Positions 33,538 through 43,054 of a stretch of DNA of 64,000 bases are shown here, piece by piece. A model generated the notes under the pieces. The model saw only the letters and a program-made list of their open reading frames with translations. It was not told where the DNA came from and made no database searches. Made by a program: the position numbers and the translations under genes. This DNA is from Paradesertivirga sp966210515 (GTDB taxonomy: Bacteria > Bacteroidota > Bacteroidia > Sphingobacteriales > Sphingobacteriaceae): assembly GCA_966210515.1 (NCBI GenBank), contig CBIHLM010000008.1, positions 1-64,000 on the forward strand, read 5' to 3'. The stretch's first letter is position 1. Each line of letters begins with the position of its first letter.

Positions 33538-35205
33538 TTATGGCTCTAATACTAGTCGTGTGAGATTTGAAACATTAGTGCCGTTTAGCTGAGAGAAATT
33601 TCCAAGCAATAAAATACTTGTTTTACCTGCGCTGTTTTTTGATTCGACCACCTGCGTTAAGGTTCCTTTAAGCTCTCCCAGGGTATTGTATCCTGGCGCA
33701 AGGTTTCCGTCTGGCTGCAATATCAATAGCCCCGGCCTTCTGATACCATTATAGATATCAAATAAGCCACCTACCACGATTAAGCCATTAGACAACTGTT
33801 TAATGAAGTTCGGATCTCCGTTTTCGAATCCCTTTGATGAAAATGAGTTATCTACAGTTCCGTCTTCTTTTAACATAACCATACCCAGAGCTGAAACCCC
33901 GTTAAAGTTTGTAAATGAACCAGCAACCAAATATTTCCTGGTGGTTTCATTATAATAAACCGAACTGATTACTTTATTGGCACCCGAACCTACTGAAAAT
34001 GAAGCATCACGAGTGCCATCCGGCTTAAGTCTGATAATACGGGGCGCATCTGCCTCATCAAACTTTGTAAAATTACCTGCTAACAACAAATTACCGTCTG
34101 TATGTAAATAGGAGGTCATAATAGTTCCATTTCCAGAAGGTTTTCCTTTGTTAGATTGTGAATCAAAACGGTATGTTTTATCCAAAGATCCATCCAAATT
34201 AAATTTAATTAATTGAGGAGCCTCAATACTATCAAGAATCACACTATCTGCCTTATAAATAACTCCCCCAACAACATAAGGCGATGTAGGTTCATTATAG
34301 CGTCGGCTTACATAATATTTAAAGTCACCTATGGCTATGATTTTATCCTGATAATTATAAATTTTCCGGATAGAAGATGTTGTGCCACCATTAAATGAAG
34401 GAACAGCTTTTTGCTTACCGGTACCCGGGCCAGTACCAGTATAAGCATTTGTGGTACTCCATGTATTCACCTTAACAGAATCCAGGGAACCATCCTCCTG
34501 CAAGCGAGTAATATTATTGATATAAGGCATTATATTTTGCCCCCCTGGATTAAATAGATAACCGCTTATAGACCCACCTACAAACAATTTCGCACCAGAA
34601 ACTGCAATACTTGAAATACTTCCTTTAGAGCCTCCATTAGGCCTGAATGTATTGTCAAGATAACCTTCCTCTCTAATCCTTACGATTCCGTTTAAAGGAA
34701 CGATTGTTCCCTTTTTATCATAATCACTAAATGCGCCTACCAAGATAAATCGGCCATCGCTTAATTTATAATAATCGTTAATAGCCCGGTTAGATCCAGT
34801 GGTAACGAGAAGGTCCGGATCAAAATCGATTTTTCCAAGCACTTTGAACTTAGGGCCAATAAAAATCTGATCCTGAACAAGTACAGAAGTATATCCCGTA
34901 CTTGCATTGGCGGGGATTTTTACTTTCACCGAGGTTTCGCTCACCTCCAGAATTTCTGCCGGTACACCATTAAACAAAAAAGTTATTTCATCTTTGGGAT
35001 ATTGTTTTAATCCATTTATAGCAAACGTTACTACGCTTTGCTCTGGTCCTTCGCCTGGATCGGGCTGAACTAAAGCATTAAACTTAACACCCAAAGGCTT
35101 TTTGCCTCCGCTATAGGGATTTGTAAATTCTTCGTCTTCGTTGCAAGATTGAAAAGAAGCTATCAAAGAAATTATTAAAAAAACATATGTTAATTTGAGT
35201 CTCAT
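33538..35205 (-). CDS. DUF5008-type surface lipoprotein with TIG domain and delta-60 repeats
   Basis: About 555 residues. The lipobox FQSC is followed by NEDEEF, an acidic stretch typical of Bacteroidota surface-lipoprotein export signals. An Ig-like TIG domain follows (about 45-115: VVTFAINGLKQYPKDEITFLFNG to VQDQIFIG). The rest is a beta-propeller of delta-60 repeats, with units such as LSDGRFILVGAFSDY, LVAGSFTNFNGVSALG and LLLGNFSQLNG. I recognise it as the DUF5008 type found with SusCD genes, but its biochemical role is not known. A glycan-binding or scaffold role is inferred. An ATG four codons upstream (35217) is an alternative start. Confidence 0.8.
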   Translation of the reverse strand: MRLKLTYVFLIISLIASFQSCNEDEEFTNPYSGGKKPLGVKFNALVQPDPGEGPEQSVVTFAINGLKQYPKDEITFLFNGVPAEILEVSETSVKVKIPANASTGYTSVLVQDQIFIGPKFKVLGKIDFDPDLLVTTGSNRAINDYYKLSDGRFILVGAFSDYDKKGTIVPLNGIVRIREEGYLDNTFRPNGGSKGSISSIAVSGAKLFVGGSISGYLFNPGGQNIMPYINNITRLQEDGSLDSVKVNTWSTTNAYTGTGPGTGKQKAVPSFNGGTTSSIRKIYNYQDKIIAIGDFKYYVSRRYNEPTSPYVVGGVIYKADSVILDSIEAPQLIKFNLDGSLDKTYRFDSQSNKGKPSGNGTIMTSYLHTDGNLLLAGNFTKFDEADAPRIIRLKPDGTRDASFSVGSGANKVISSVYYNETTRKYLVAGSFTNFNGVSALGMVMLKEDGTVDNSFSSKGFENGDPNFIKQLSNGLIVVGGLFDIYNGIRRPGLLILQPDGNLAPGYNTLGELKGTLTQVVESKNSAGKTSILLLGNFSQLNGTNVSNLTRLVLEP

Positions 35206-35252
35206 TTTATTAACCATTATTTCATTCGAGAATAATTATTTTCTAAGCGCAA

Positions 35253-35945
35253 TTATCTGGTGGCCAATACATCCCGCTTAAAACTCAGCACACCGAACGT
35301 ATGATATAAATCCAGGGCATGAACCACTCCATTCCGGGGTTTTATATCGTGAGAAATTACTGGAGAACTTATCCAGTTATCCAGGGCATTATAGTCTGGT
35401 ACAAATGAAAATATGATACTACGATAGCCCGCATATTTAATTCCATTTACATCGGTATAATTGACGCCGATATTTGCCAGGGTACTATTATATGAACTGT
35501 AGTATTGACCAGGAAAAACAGCTTTAAGGTTCGGATCAAGCTGGTAATAATCTTTAAGACCATTTGATCCTTTGAACATATAAGCCATCAGAGTTTTTCT
35601 CCAGATTGCCGGACTAATCTCATCAAGGGTACGTATGGAATCTCCACCAACAGAGCTTAAAGATGTATTTAAATCAGCAATTTGATTACGCACAGTATAG
35701 TCATTCGGAGCAAAAAAGGTCAAATCATCTTCATTGAATTCTTTTTCGAGGCCTGCCAGCTTTATAATACGCGCTATAGTATCAAAATTTTTATTACTCT
35801 CAAGATACTGAAGCATTGTTCCATTATAGTTTGGGTTAGCCAGTCCTCCATCAAAATAATACTTATCTTTTGCACAGGAGCTGAATAAATACAATACAAA
35901 CGAGAAAAATGCAACTTTAGCAACTAAGTATTTCTTCATCATCAT
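35253..35945 (-). CDS. FAS1 (fasciclin)-domain lipoprotein
   Basis: 230 residues. The signal ends in the lipobox YLFSC-type LFSSC (Cys24). One fasciclin domain covers most of the mature protein: MLQYLESNKNFDTIARIIKLAG, then the family motif LTFFAPNDYTVRN, and near the end the second conserved patch NGVVHALDLYHTFG. FAS1 domains mediate adhesion in eukaryotes. In Bacteroidota they recur directly after SusD genes, where they may be part of the outer-membrane capture complex. The gene lies 63 bp after SusD 1 in the same operon. Confidence 0.85.
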   Translation of the reverse strand: MMMKKYLVAKVAFFSFVLYLFSSCAKDKYYFDGGLANPNYNGTMLQYLESNKNFDTIARIIKLAGLEKEFNEDDLTFFAPNDYTVRNQIADLNTSLSSVGGDSIRTLDEISPAIWRKTLMAYMFKGSNGLKDYYQLDPNLKAVFPGQYYSSYNSTLANIGVNYTDVNGIKYAGYRSIIFSFVPDYNALDNWISSPVISHDIKPRNGVVHALDLYHTFGVLSFKRDVLATR

Positions 35946-36008
35946 AATTATTTAGTGAACGGCAGTATGAATTTCAGTAAAAACCTGATCCGTCATACTT
36001 ACCTATGT

Positions 36009-37568
36009 TTATTGCCAGTATGAGTTTAATGTCAATGACGGATTACTTATCACAGCACTTGCATCGATTGGCCAGGTCCATCCTCCCCTGTCAAACTGAT
36101 CTTGAGTTAAGGGATTGTCAGTCCATTCAGAACTTAATATTCTTCCCGTGCGGATCAGGTCAAAGTACAAGTGCCCTTCACCCATTAATTCTTTCCCACG
36201 TTCCATAAAGATTGCGTCCTTAAGAGCTGTACCCGATTCACCCAGATGCTGAGCCCCGGCTCTGGCTCTTACTAATGACAGCATCGCCCTGGCCTCAGTT
36301 TCTTCGCCTAATTCTGCCAAAGCTTCTGCACGTAAGAGTATTGCTTCCGCATAGCGAAATATAATAAGCCCCCATTCGGGCACACCATATAATCCGTTTG
36401 ACCCAGACGTTAAATCTCCTTTGAATTTTAAAAGCTCAAAGTTTCCATTTCCGGATAGCATCGTAAGTGGATCAAACCATAGATCCTTTCTTTTATCTGC
36501 ACCGGCTACATATAACTTAGTAAGATATGAAGGTTTGATAAAGGCATGAGACGAGCTGTTATCACTGCCCGCGGTTTTATTGGGGAACTTTAAAACCATT
36601 TCACCAAAAAAAGCAAGAGGATTAGGCTGAACTTCGTAATTAGTACTCTGGTTAAATTCAAATATACCCTCCATGCTGCGGCCTTTCATCACCTCCTTGA
36701 AATTTTCAAGAGGTAATAATTGATACGTATTCAGATCAATCAGTTCCTTTCCATAATCGGCAGTTTCACGGTAATATTTCTGCGCATTGGCTTTGTCGAA
36801 CCCGGCATTCCACATATTTAGATTCATTAAAAGATCTAAAGCGGCTCCTTTGGTAGCGCGAATGGCACGGAATGATGGATCGGGATAAGCCACTGGCAAG
36901 CCGTCTTTATAGCTTTTTAGATCTGCAATGCATTTATTGATCACTAATACCATATTCTCGCGGGCACCGGTTTGTTTGGTATACGGCTCGGTGTAATACA
37001 CAACATCGCCATAGATCCGAACCATCATAAAATAAGCAAGACAACGAATAAAGGCAGCTTCTCCTTTGAATTGTTTTTCGTCTGCATCCGTTAAACCCGG
37101 AACACCTTTATCTACCTGATCAATCACAATATTTGCGCCTTGAATTACCTGGTAAAACTCTAACCAAAGGGTGATGGATCTAAAATTCATGGAAGTAAAT
37201 AAAAGGTTGTTTCCACTTCTAATATCCTGATTCCAGATATTGCCGCCATTGAGTACACTCTTCAAATTATTTACAGCAAATGCATCGTAAACCGCTCTCC
37301 TGGCTTTTTCATTGGCACTATTTGAGTTAACCTGGATAGTACTTCTTACAAAGCCAGAACGTAAGTCACCTACGGCCGGTAAAAAGGATGTTGAAGTGAG
37401 TTTATTTCTAAATCTGGCATACAAATCGAGTGTAAATGCGTCTACATCGGCCTTGCTTTTCCAATAAATATTTCCACTGATTTTATGTAATGATTCAACC
37501 TGTAAGAACTTTTTACAGCCACTCTGAACTATTACTACAAGCGCCAATAGTGCTATATATTTTTTCAT
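36009..37568 (-). CDS. SusD/RagB-family glycan-binding lipoprotein 1
   Basis: 519 residues. The lipobox is VQSGC (Cys18). The N-terminal SusD-like helical region starts after KKFLQVESLHKISGNIYW, with TPR-like helices (AFIRCLAYFMMVRIYGDVVYYTEP) and the C-terminal RagB signature RYAEAILLRAEALAELGE, then GKELMGEGHLYFDLIRTGR. SusD proteins form the lid over the SusC barrel and bind the oligosaccharide to be imported. It lies 18 bp after SusC 1 and should form one complex with it. Confidence 0.95.
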   Translation of the reverse strand: MKKYIALLALVVIVQSGCKKFLQVESLHKISGNIYWKSKADVDAFTLDLYARFRNKLTSTSFLPAVGDLRSGFVRSTIQVNSNSANEKARRAVYDAFAVNNLKSVLNGGNIWNQDIRSGNNLLFTSMNFRSITLWLEFYQVIQGANIVIDQVDKGVPGLTDADEKQFKGEAAFIRCLAYFMMVRIYGDVVYYTEPYTKQTGARENMVLVINKCIADLKSYKDGLPVAYPDPSFRAIRATKGAALDLLMNLNMWNAGFDKANAQKYYRETADYGKELIDLNTYQLLPLENFKEVMKGRSMEGIFEFNQSTNYEVQPNPLAFFGEMVLKFPNKTAGSDNSSSHAFIKPSYLTKLYVAGADKRKDLWFDPLTMLSGNGNFELLKFKGDLTSGSNGLYGVPEWGLIIFRYAEAILLRAEALAELGEETEARAMLSLVRARAGAQHLGESGTALKDAIFMERGKELMGEGHLYFDLIRTGRILSSEWTDNPLTQDQFDRGGWTWPIDASAVISNPSLTLNSYWQ

Positions 37569-37586
37569 GTTTCTTCTGTTAAGTAA

Positions 37587-40500
37587 TTACAATTCTATAT
37601 TAAAACCGACGTTATAGATCCTTGCTACCGGGTATCCGTTAGAAGCATCATATCCTAAAGCCGTTACAGCTTCCGGATTAGGTCCGGAATAAGGAGATAT
37701 CGTAAAAATGTTATATGCGGACAGATATAACTTTAGCGCATGGATATTTAACTTCTTAACAAAATCCTTTTTAAAGGTATAACCGAGTGTCGCTGTGTTC
37801 AGCTTAAAATAAGAACCATCCTCCTGAAACAAGGATTGCCCAGACCGGAAAGGGTCTATCATACCTGAACGGGTATAATCATATGGGTTAGCGTATTTTG
37901 CCACATCTCCTATACCCTGCCAGTAATCTATATCATCTATTTTTAGCAGTGCAGATGAACCATACGGATCTCTTACCAGGTTTAACCTTGAAGATAAAGC
38001 TGAATTAATAACAGACCTTTTTATAGTATACGTTCCTGTTAACAGCAAAGAAAAGCCCTTATAGCCCAGGTTGGTAGTTAGCCCTCCTGTAACGAATGGC
38101 TGCGAATTTCCAATAATTTGTTTATCAGCGTCATTTAAAATATAATCACCATTTAAATCCTGCCATTTTGGATCTCCCGCCTGAAAGTAAGATGTAGAAG
38201 TATTACCTGCACGATAAGGTAAGCCAGTAACCGGATCAACAGGAACATCCTGCTTGGTTGAGTAAACTCCATTGGTTACAATCATATAATTTGACAAAGT
38301 ATTTCTACCTACCCGAAGAATGGTAGAACCCGATAAAATCTGATTTTTACCGCCTGGAAGGCTCATCAATGCATCCCTGTTATAGGCACCATTCACATTG
38401 ATGGATAGATTTACCGGGCTGGTTTTTGAAAGCGGCCTTACATTGATACTTAATTCATGTCCGTAATTTATCAAAGATGCCTGATCACTTTTCACTGTTG
38501 TAAAACCTGTAGTGGTAGGCAAAGCAAGATCCCATAACAAATTAGAAACTTTTTTAAGATAGGTATCATAATTAAACGTTAACCGATCACTGAACAGGCC
38601 TAAGTCGAAACCAAAATTGTATGTGGTATTGGTCGTTGGTTTAAGGGTATTGTTTGGAATAAGTCCATAATCGATGCCTGTTCTTGGGCTTCCTGTATAG
38701 CTGCCGTTTGGCTGATATGTTCCGAAAAGTGTATATATATTACCGGCCGGAATGATATTTTTTCCCCAACTTGCCCTTATATCACCAAAACTTATCCAGT
38801 TTGAATTTTCGAAAATCTGCTCCTTATTAAAATTCCAACGAACACCTACAGAAGGATTTTGAGAATACGGATTATCAAATCCTGCTAATGAAGAGGCATC
38901 CACACGATAGGTTAAATCTAGCACGTACTTTCTCATGAAATCATATGAGAAAGCGCCAGCAAAAGAAACTGTATTGACGTCATAATAGTTATCCAGTGTA
39001 CCGCCTCCTCTTGACTGTACGGCAGAACTACCCAATGGACCCTGAATCTGATCATTAGGAGTACCTACCTGCAAAATATACCCCGATTGGAAGGATCTTT
39101 TCGATATTTCATTAAATAACAATACATTAAAGTTATGGGTGTAATCAATTGACTTATTGTAATTAATCGTATTACGATTGTAAAGTATTGATTTCCTGTT
39201 ATTAAAAGAATAAACCTTGGCCCGGTTCTGATTTGCCACAGCCGGAGTAAAGGTTTCTTCTGTTCCACGCGTAAAATCGTAACTTCCACTTGATAAAATC
39301 CTTAACCCTTCGAAAGGCATAAAGGAGAATTCGGTATTAGCCCTTAGGCTCTTACTCAAGTTATCATTTCTTACATTGAACACGGACAATACTCCGTTAG
39401 TTGCCTGAAATAATGAAGGTCCCGGAAGCAATGATGACGCACCCGAATTCTGTGCTACCCCTGTTTGAAATAAGCCTTGACCACTTCCCTTGTTCTGTTT
39501 ACCCAAACCAGCCAAAACATTCACAAAAAGGTTAAACTTCTTATTGGGCTTGTAATTCATATTCATATTGGTGGTATATGAATTAAACCCGGTATTAGCT
39601 ATAATCCCTTTAGAGTTAAACCATTTGAAGTTGGTTTTGTAATTAAATGTATCATCTCCCCCATCAATACTTAAATTCTGGGTATGGTTGTAGGTGTTAC
39701 CGTAAAAAACAGACTGCCAGTCGGTTGAATTATTATAGTATGGATTTATACTATCCGACAAAGCAGGAACCACGTTGATCAATAACTCTGCAAAATTTGT
39801 ATAGGCTCTTCCAAAATTCCTGATCTGTTGAAGCTTCGCCTGCCGTTCTGCCTGGCCTCCAAGGGTTTCCCTTAATTTAGGAACCGCGTTCATATAAAAT
39901 TTAGAGTCAAATCTAACCCTCGGAACTTTTGAATTTCCCCTTCTGGTAGTAATAATAATTACCCCATAAGCACCTCTTGATCCATAAAGTGATGTTGCTT
40001 GCGCATCTTTTAAAACTTCTATGTTTTGAATATCTTCCGGCGGAATTAATGATAATGGACTTACCGCTGGCCCTGTAGTATTAAACCCATAATCAGAAGT
40101 TGCATCGGCATCAATCGGAATACCATCGATTACATATAATGGCGATGTTGGCGATAAGAAAGATGACTCGTCTGTACCAGATACACCTATGCCAGAAAGT
40201 CCGCGAAGTAATACAGAACCTCTAAAGCCAGGAGCACCTGTGTTTACCTGAACATTAAGCCCAGGAACCTTACCTTGAAGCAATTGTTCAGCATTGGCTA
40301 CAGGTATATCCTGAATCTCTTTACCCGTTACTGAAATTGAAGAACCTGTAGTAACCTCTTTAGTACGGGCGGCATACCCTCTGATCACCACCTCCTGCAT
40401 CATATTTTCGGAGGCACGTAGCTTTACTTCAACCTTGGTCTGACCAGGCTTCAACGTTACTCTTTGATCCGAAAAGCCTATGGATTTAAAAAGTAGAGTA

Positions 40501-40718
40501 GAATTAGCCGGTACAACTACAGTAAACTCTCCTCTGGCATTAGTAGCCGCCAGTCCTTTAGGAGGTTTCTGATCTAAGAAGACACCTACCCCGATTAAAG
40601 ACTCGCCGGTTCCCTTATCTGTTACGACACCCCGCACAGTAATTTTATCTCCCTGAGCGAGAAGCCCAGCTGAGGTTAGGAAACTTAAAAAAAACAAAAG
40701 GAAAAATATCTTTTTCAT
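37587..40718 (-). CDS. SusC/RagA-family TonB-dependent outer-membrane transporter 1
   Basis: 1043 residues. A signal peptide (to LLAQ) precedes a carboxypeptidase-D-like regulatory domain (about 25-105: VRGVVTDKGTGESLIGVGV). The TonB-box-like stretch MMQEVVIRGYA and the plug domain follow (LLQGKVPGLNVQ, SPLYVIDGIPID, IEVLKDAQATSLYGSRGAYG), then the 22-strand barrel ending in an aromatic/hydrophobic strand (NVGFNIEL). It imports oligosaccharides across the outer membrane with energy from TonB-ExbBD. Partner is the SusD 18 bp downstream. Confidence 0.96.
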   Translation of the reverse strand: MKKIFFLLFFLSFLTSAGLLAQGDKITVRGVVTDKGTGESLIGVGVFLDQKPPKGLAATNARGEFTVVVPANSTLLFKSIGFSDQRVTLKPGQTKVEVKLRASENMMQEVVIRGYAARTKEVTTGSSISVTGKEIQDIPVANAEQLLQGKVPGLNVQVNTGAPGFRGSVLLRGLSGIGVSGTDESSFLSPTSPLYVIDGIPIDADATSDYGFNTTGPAVSPLSLIPPEDIQNIEVLKDAQATSLYGSRGAYGVIIITTRRGNSKVPRVRFDSKFYMNAVPKLRETLGGQAERQAKLQQIRNFGRAYTNFAELLINVVPALSDSINPYYNNSTDWQSVFYGNTYNHTQNLSIDGGDDTFNYKTNFKWFNSKGIIANTGFNSYTTNMNMNYKPNKKFNLFVNVLAGLGKQNKGSGQGLFQTGVAQNSGASSLLPGPSLFQATNGVLSVFNVRNDNLSKSLRANTEFSFMPFEGLRILSSGSYDFTRGTEETFTPAVANQNRAKVYSFNNRKSILYNRNTINYNKSIDYTHNFNVLLFNEISKRSFQSGYILQVGTPNDQIQGPLGSSAVQSRGGGTLDNYYDVNTVSFAGAFSYDFMRKYVLDLTYRVDASSLAGFDNPYSQNPSVGVRWNFNKEQIFENSNWISFGDIRASWGKNIIPAGNIYTLFGTYQPNGSYTGSPRTGIDYGLIPNNTLKPTTNTTYNFGFDLGLFSDRLTFNYDTYLKKVSNLLWDLALPTTTGFTTVKSDQASLINYGHELSINVRPLSKTSPVNLSINVNGAYNRDALMSLPGGKNQILSGSTILRVGRNTLSNYMIVTNGVYSTKQDVPVDPVTGLPYRAGNTSTSYFQAGDPKWQDLNGDYILNDADKQIIGNSQPFVTGGLTTNLGYKGFSLLLTGTYTIKRSVINSALSSRLNLVRDPYGSSALLKIDDIDYWQGIGDVAKYANPYDYTRSGMIDPFRSGQSLFQEDGSYFKLNTATLGYTFKKDFVKKLNIHALKLYLSAYNIFTISPYSGPNPEAVTALGYDASNGYPVARIYNVGFNIEL

Positions 40719-40736
40719 ATAAACTATTCTGAATAA

Positions 40737-41828
40737 TTATTCATTCTCAAACCTTGGATTCTCCCTACGGAACTGAACGGCAATCTCCCAGTCACCTTTT
40801 TCATATATGTTAAATGCAAAAACTATGTAAGCATGTTGCTTAATACCATTAAAGCCCAGGCGATCATACCCAAATCTCACGCTTGCCTGAGCACCATTTG
40901 ATGTGGTATATGCAGTCGGTCTGTTTGTTAATGGGATAGGATAAGCAACATCATATTTAACCGCTTCGGTACCCACAAAGTGCCAGTTGAAACCATGAAC
41001 CAGGTTTGCCCAATCAGTAAGTTTGAACAAATGTGGATCAATCGTTTTAAATGATTTATCCAAAAACTTAAAGGTTAAAGAATTACCATTTCCTGTTTTC
41101 CTAAATAAAATCCGAACGTCTCTTTTTATTGTGTCTGCGCCCGTGTAACTATTAGATAACGGTTTTCTGGAGGTTGCACCAATAATGTTGGTAATGGATG
41201 GAGTTATTGGAGCGGTTTGTATGCCAGTTAAAGGGTCTCTTTCTGATGGTTCATACGGCCTTTCTCTTAAAGGGCGCAGTGTTAAATCTTTCAATACCCG
41301 GGAACCTCCGGAATTTGATATTTTAACATCAAATAGATAGCCGGCACTTAATGCAGGAGCTATCGCTCCCTGATAGTTTTTAAGTACACTATTTGTAGCA
41401 GAAGCCCACAAATAAAACTCGCCAGACCTTCTTACCTCAAATGCCGGATGATTCTCCAGTTTTCTTTTCTTTTCAATTTCCTCAATACTTTTCTCTGTTC
41501 CGTCGTAATCATCAATCCAAACATAAGTAGGCCTTGTTGTTGTTAATGAATCTGTAGGAGTACCATCGCTGTTCCTTACGTTAATTATCTCGTAATTTAA
41601 AGGAGTTGTGGAACCGTCTGCATCAAGGTTGCCCGAAATAATGGTTGTCCTTCCTAGAACGGGCGTGTAGTCCTTAGTTTTAAGATCCGCTTTATCACTT
41701 AAAAAATCTTTATCTTCTGGTATTCCATACCATTTTTTACATCCTGTACTGGTGATGACTAAACCGAGCATCATTAATGCACATGTCCGGTTAGCAAGGA
41801 ATTTATTATATTTTATTCTGACTTTCAT
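40737..41828 (-). CDS. DUF5007-type lipoprotein
   Basis: 363 residues. The lipobox STGC (Cys30) follows a rather long N-region (MKVRIKYNKFLANRTCALMM). The mature protein is mostly beta-strand, starting with a conserved-looking KKWYGIPEDKDFLSDKADLKTKDY and ending with a domain that shows WANLVHGFNWHFVGTEAV and VFAFNIYEKGDWEIAV. I place it with DUF5007 proteins, which occur in SusCD operons. No catalytic motif is visible. It begins 2 bases after the FAS1-CBM gene and ends 18 bp before SusC 1, so it links the two SusCD modules. Confidence 0.72.
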   Translation of the reverse strand: MKVRIKYNKFLANRTCALMMLGLVITSTGCKKWYGIPEDKDFLSDKADLKTKDYTPVLGRTTIISGNLDADGSTTPLNYEIINVRNSDGTPTDSLTTTRPTYVWIDDYDGTEKSIEEIEKKRKLENHPAFEVRRSGEFYLWASATNSVLKNYQGAIAPALSAGYLFDVKISNSGGSRVLKDLTLRPLRERPYEPSERDPLTGIQTAPITPSITNIIGATSRKPLSNSYTGADTIKRDVRILFRKTGNGNSLTFKFLDKSFKTIDPHLFKLTDWANLVHGFNWHFVGTEAVKYDVAYPIPLTNRPTAYTTSNGAQASVRFGYDRLGFNGIKQHAYIVFAFNIYEKGDWEIAVQFRRENPRFENE

Positions 41829-41830
41829 AA

Positions 41831-43048
41831 TTAGTTTACGCGTTTGATAGTGAAGTTATTAAACTGTACATCGTTAGTCTCGTGAAAGAAACGAAGTACG
41901 TGATTACCTTGCGTAATATGGATTGTCGGACTTTGAACAGCTATCCAGTCATGCCATCCCCCGGGGCCTTTAACAAACGTTAATGAACCCGTTACATTTT
42001 TAAGGTCCAAATCATAGTGAAATTTCAAAGGTGTTGTGTTGTTTCCGTTTCCAACCCTGGACGTGATTACATAGTCGCCTTCAACAGGTGCATAAATAGA
42101 ATAATTCAGCCACTCACCTGCTTTGGTCCATCCAATCGAATAACTATCACCGTATGTTCCTCCTACATCTGTTTTTCCTTTTCCATTGGTCAGTATATCC
42201 GTATCTACATCCGATGGGCGATAATTCTTACCACCATTAGTAGAGGGATCGTCATAATAAGCTATATATTGGCCACCTAAGTCAAAATCCTCAGCTTCCA
42301 CTAATGTTGATTGTCCTATTACAGACGGAAGCTCCCATGGTGTGCTTACTCCGGCGGGTCTATACAAACTATTATCATAAGGTTCGGTAACTGCTTCATT
42401 ATACTTACCAAAACCAAAAGGATGTACCGCCTCCATGATATGCACTATCCCATTAGATGTTTTTATGTTAATAGCCATTGTACTGCCCTTCACCCAATCT
42501 TTACTGAAGATGCTTTTTTTGGTAAAAAAGAAATCGAGATAAGCCGGACCTCCTTTCATGAATCCGCTGGCATTGGATGTACCTAATTTGCCCACCATTG
42601 GATAATTCCATCTAACACTCGTTACCGGTTTGCCGTCTATATAATTAAAATCGTCGGCTATATAGCTTCCTTGTATGATATACCTGGTTACCAAGCTATC
42701 GATAAAATTATAAGCCATATCGTTTAGATAAACTGGCGGCCTGTTACGAATTTTACGAGACAGGTTATACTTGCTCACTACTTGCTGAAAACCTTCATTG
42801 GTAACGGCAAAAAGGGTAACATTTTGCATTTTAAGCGTATCGGCAAGGTTTAACCTGTCTATTACACTTATTAATGAATCAAAAACGCCCGGACGACTTT
42901 TTAAATAATCATACGTGCTGCCTGCAAAAGTCTGATTACTTTCATTTACAGCATTATAATCTCCTTCTGTTTTTTCACATCCACTTACAATCATTAGTAA
43001 AGCCGCAACAAGGCTTATACCAGACATGGTTAGTACTTTTTTCATCAT
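41831..43048 (-). CDS. FAS1-domain lipoprotein with C-terminal CBM6/35-like module
   Basis: 405 residues. The lipobox IVSGC (Cys24) is followed by a fasciclin domain (about 45-215: VTLFAVTNEGFQQVV early, NGIVHIMEAVHPFGFG late). A carbohydrate-binding module of the CBM6/CBM35 kind follows (about 245-405: STLVEAEDFDLGGQYIAYYD, GYDSYSIGWT-type strand GDSYSIGWTKAGEWLNYSI, and LRFFHETNDVQFNNFTIKRV). The CBM part should bind the target glycan at the cell surface. FAS1 joined to a CBM makes this a stronger candidate for glycan capture than the single-domain FAS1 of the second module. It starts 6 bases after SusD 2. Confidence 0.83.
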   Translation of the reverse strand: MMKKVLTMSGISLVAALLMIVSGCEKTEGDYNAVNESNQTFAGSTYDYLKSRPGVFDSLISVIDRLNLADTLKMQNVTLFAVTNEGFQQVVSKYNLSRKIRNRPPVYLNDMAYNFIDSLVTRYIIQGSYIADDFNYIDGKPVTSVRWNYPMVGKLGTSNASGFMKGGPAYLDFFFTKKSIFSKDWVKGSTMAINIKTSNGIVHIMEAVHPFGFGKYNEAVTEPYDNSLYRPAGVSTPWELPSVIGQSTLVEAEDFDLGGQYIAYYDDPSTNGGKNYRPSDVDTDILTNGKGKTDVGGTYGDSYSIGWTKAGEWLNYSIYAPVEGDYVITSRVGNGNNTTPLKFHYDLDLKNVTGSLTFVKGPGGWHDWIAVQSPTIHITQGNHVLRFFHETNDVQFNNFTIKRVN

Positions 43049-43054
43049 CAGGCT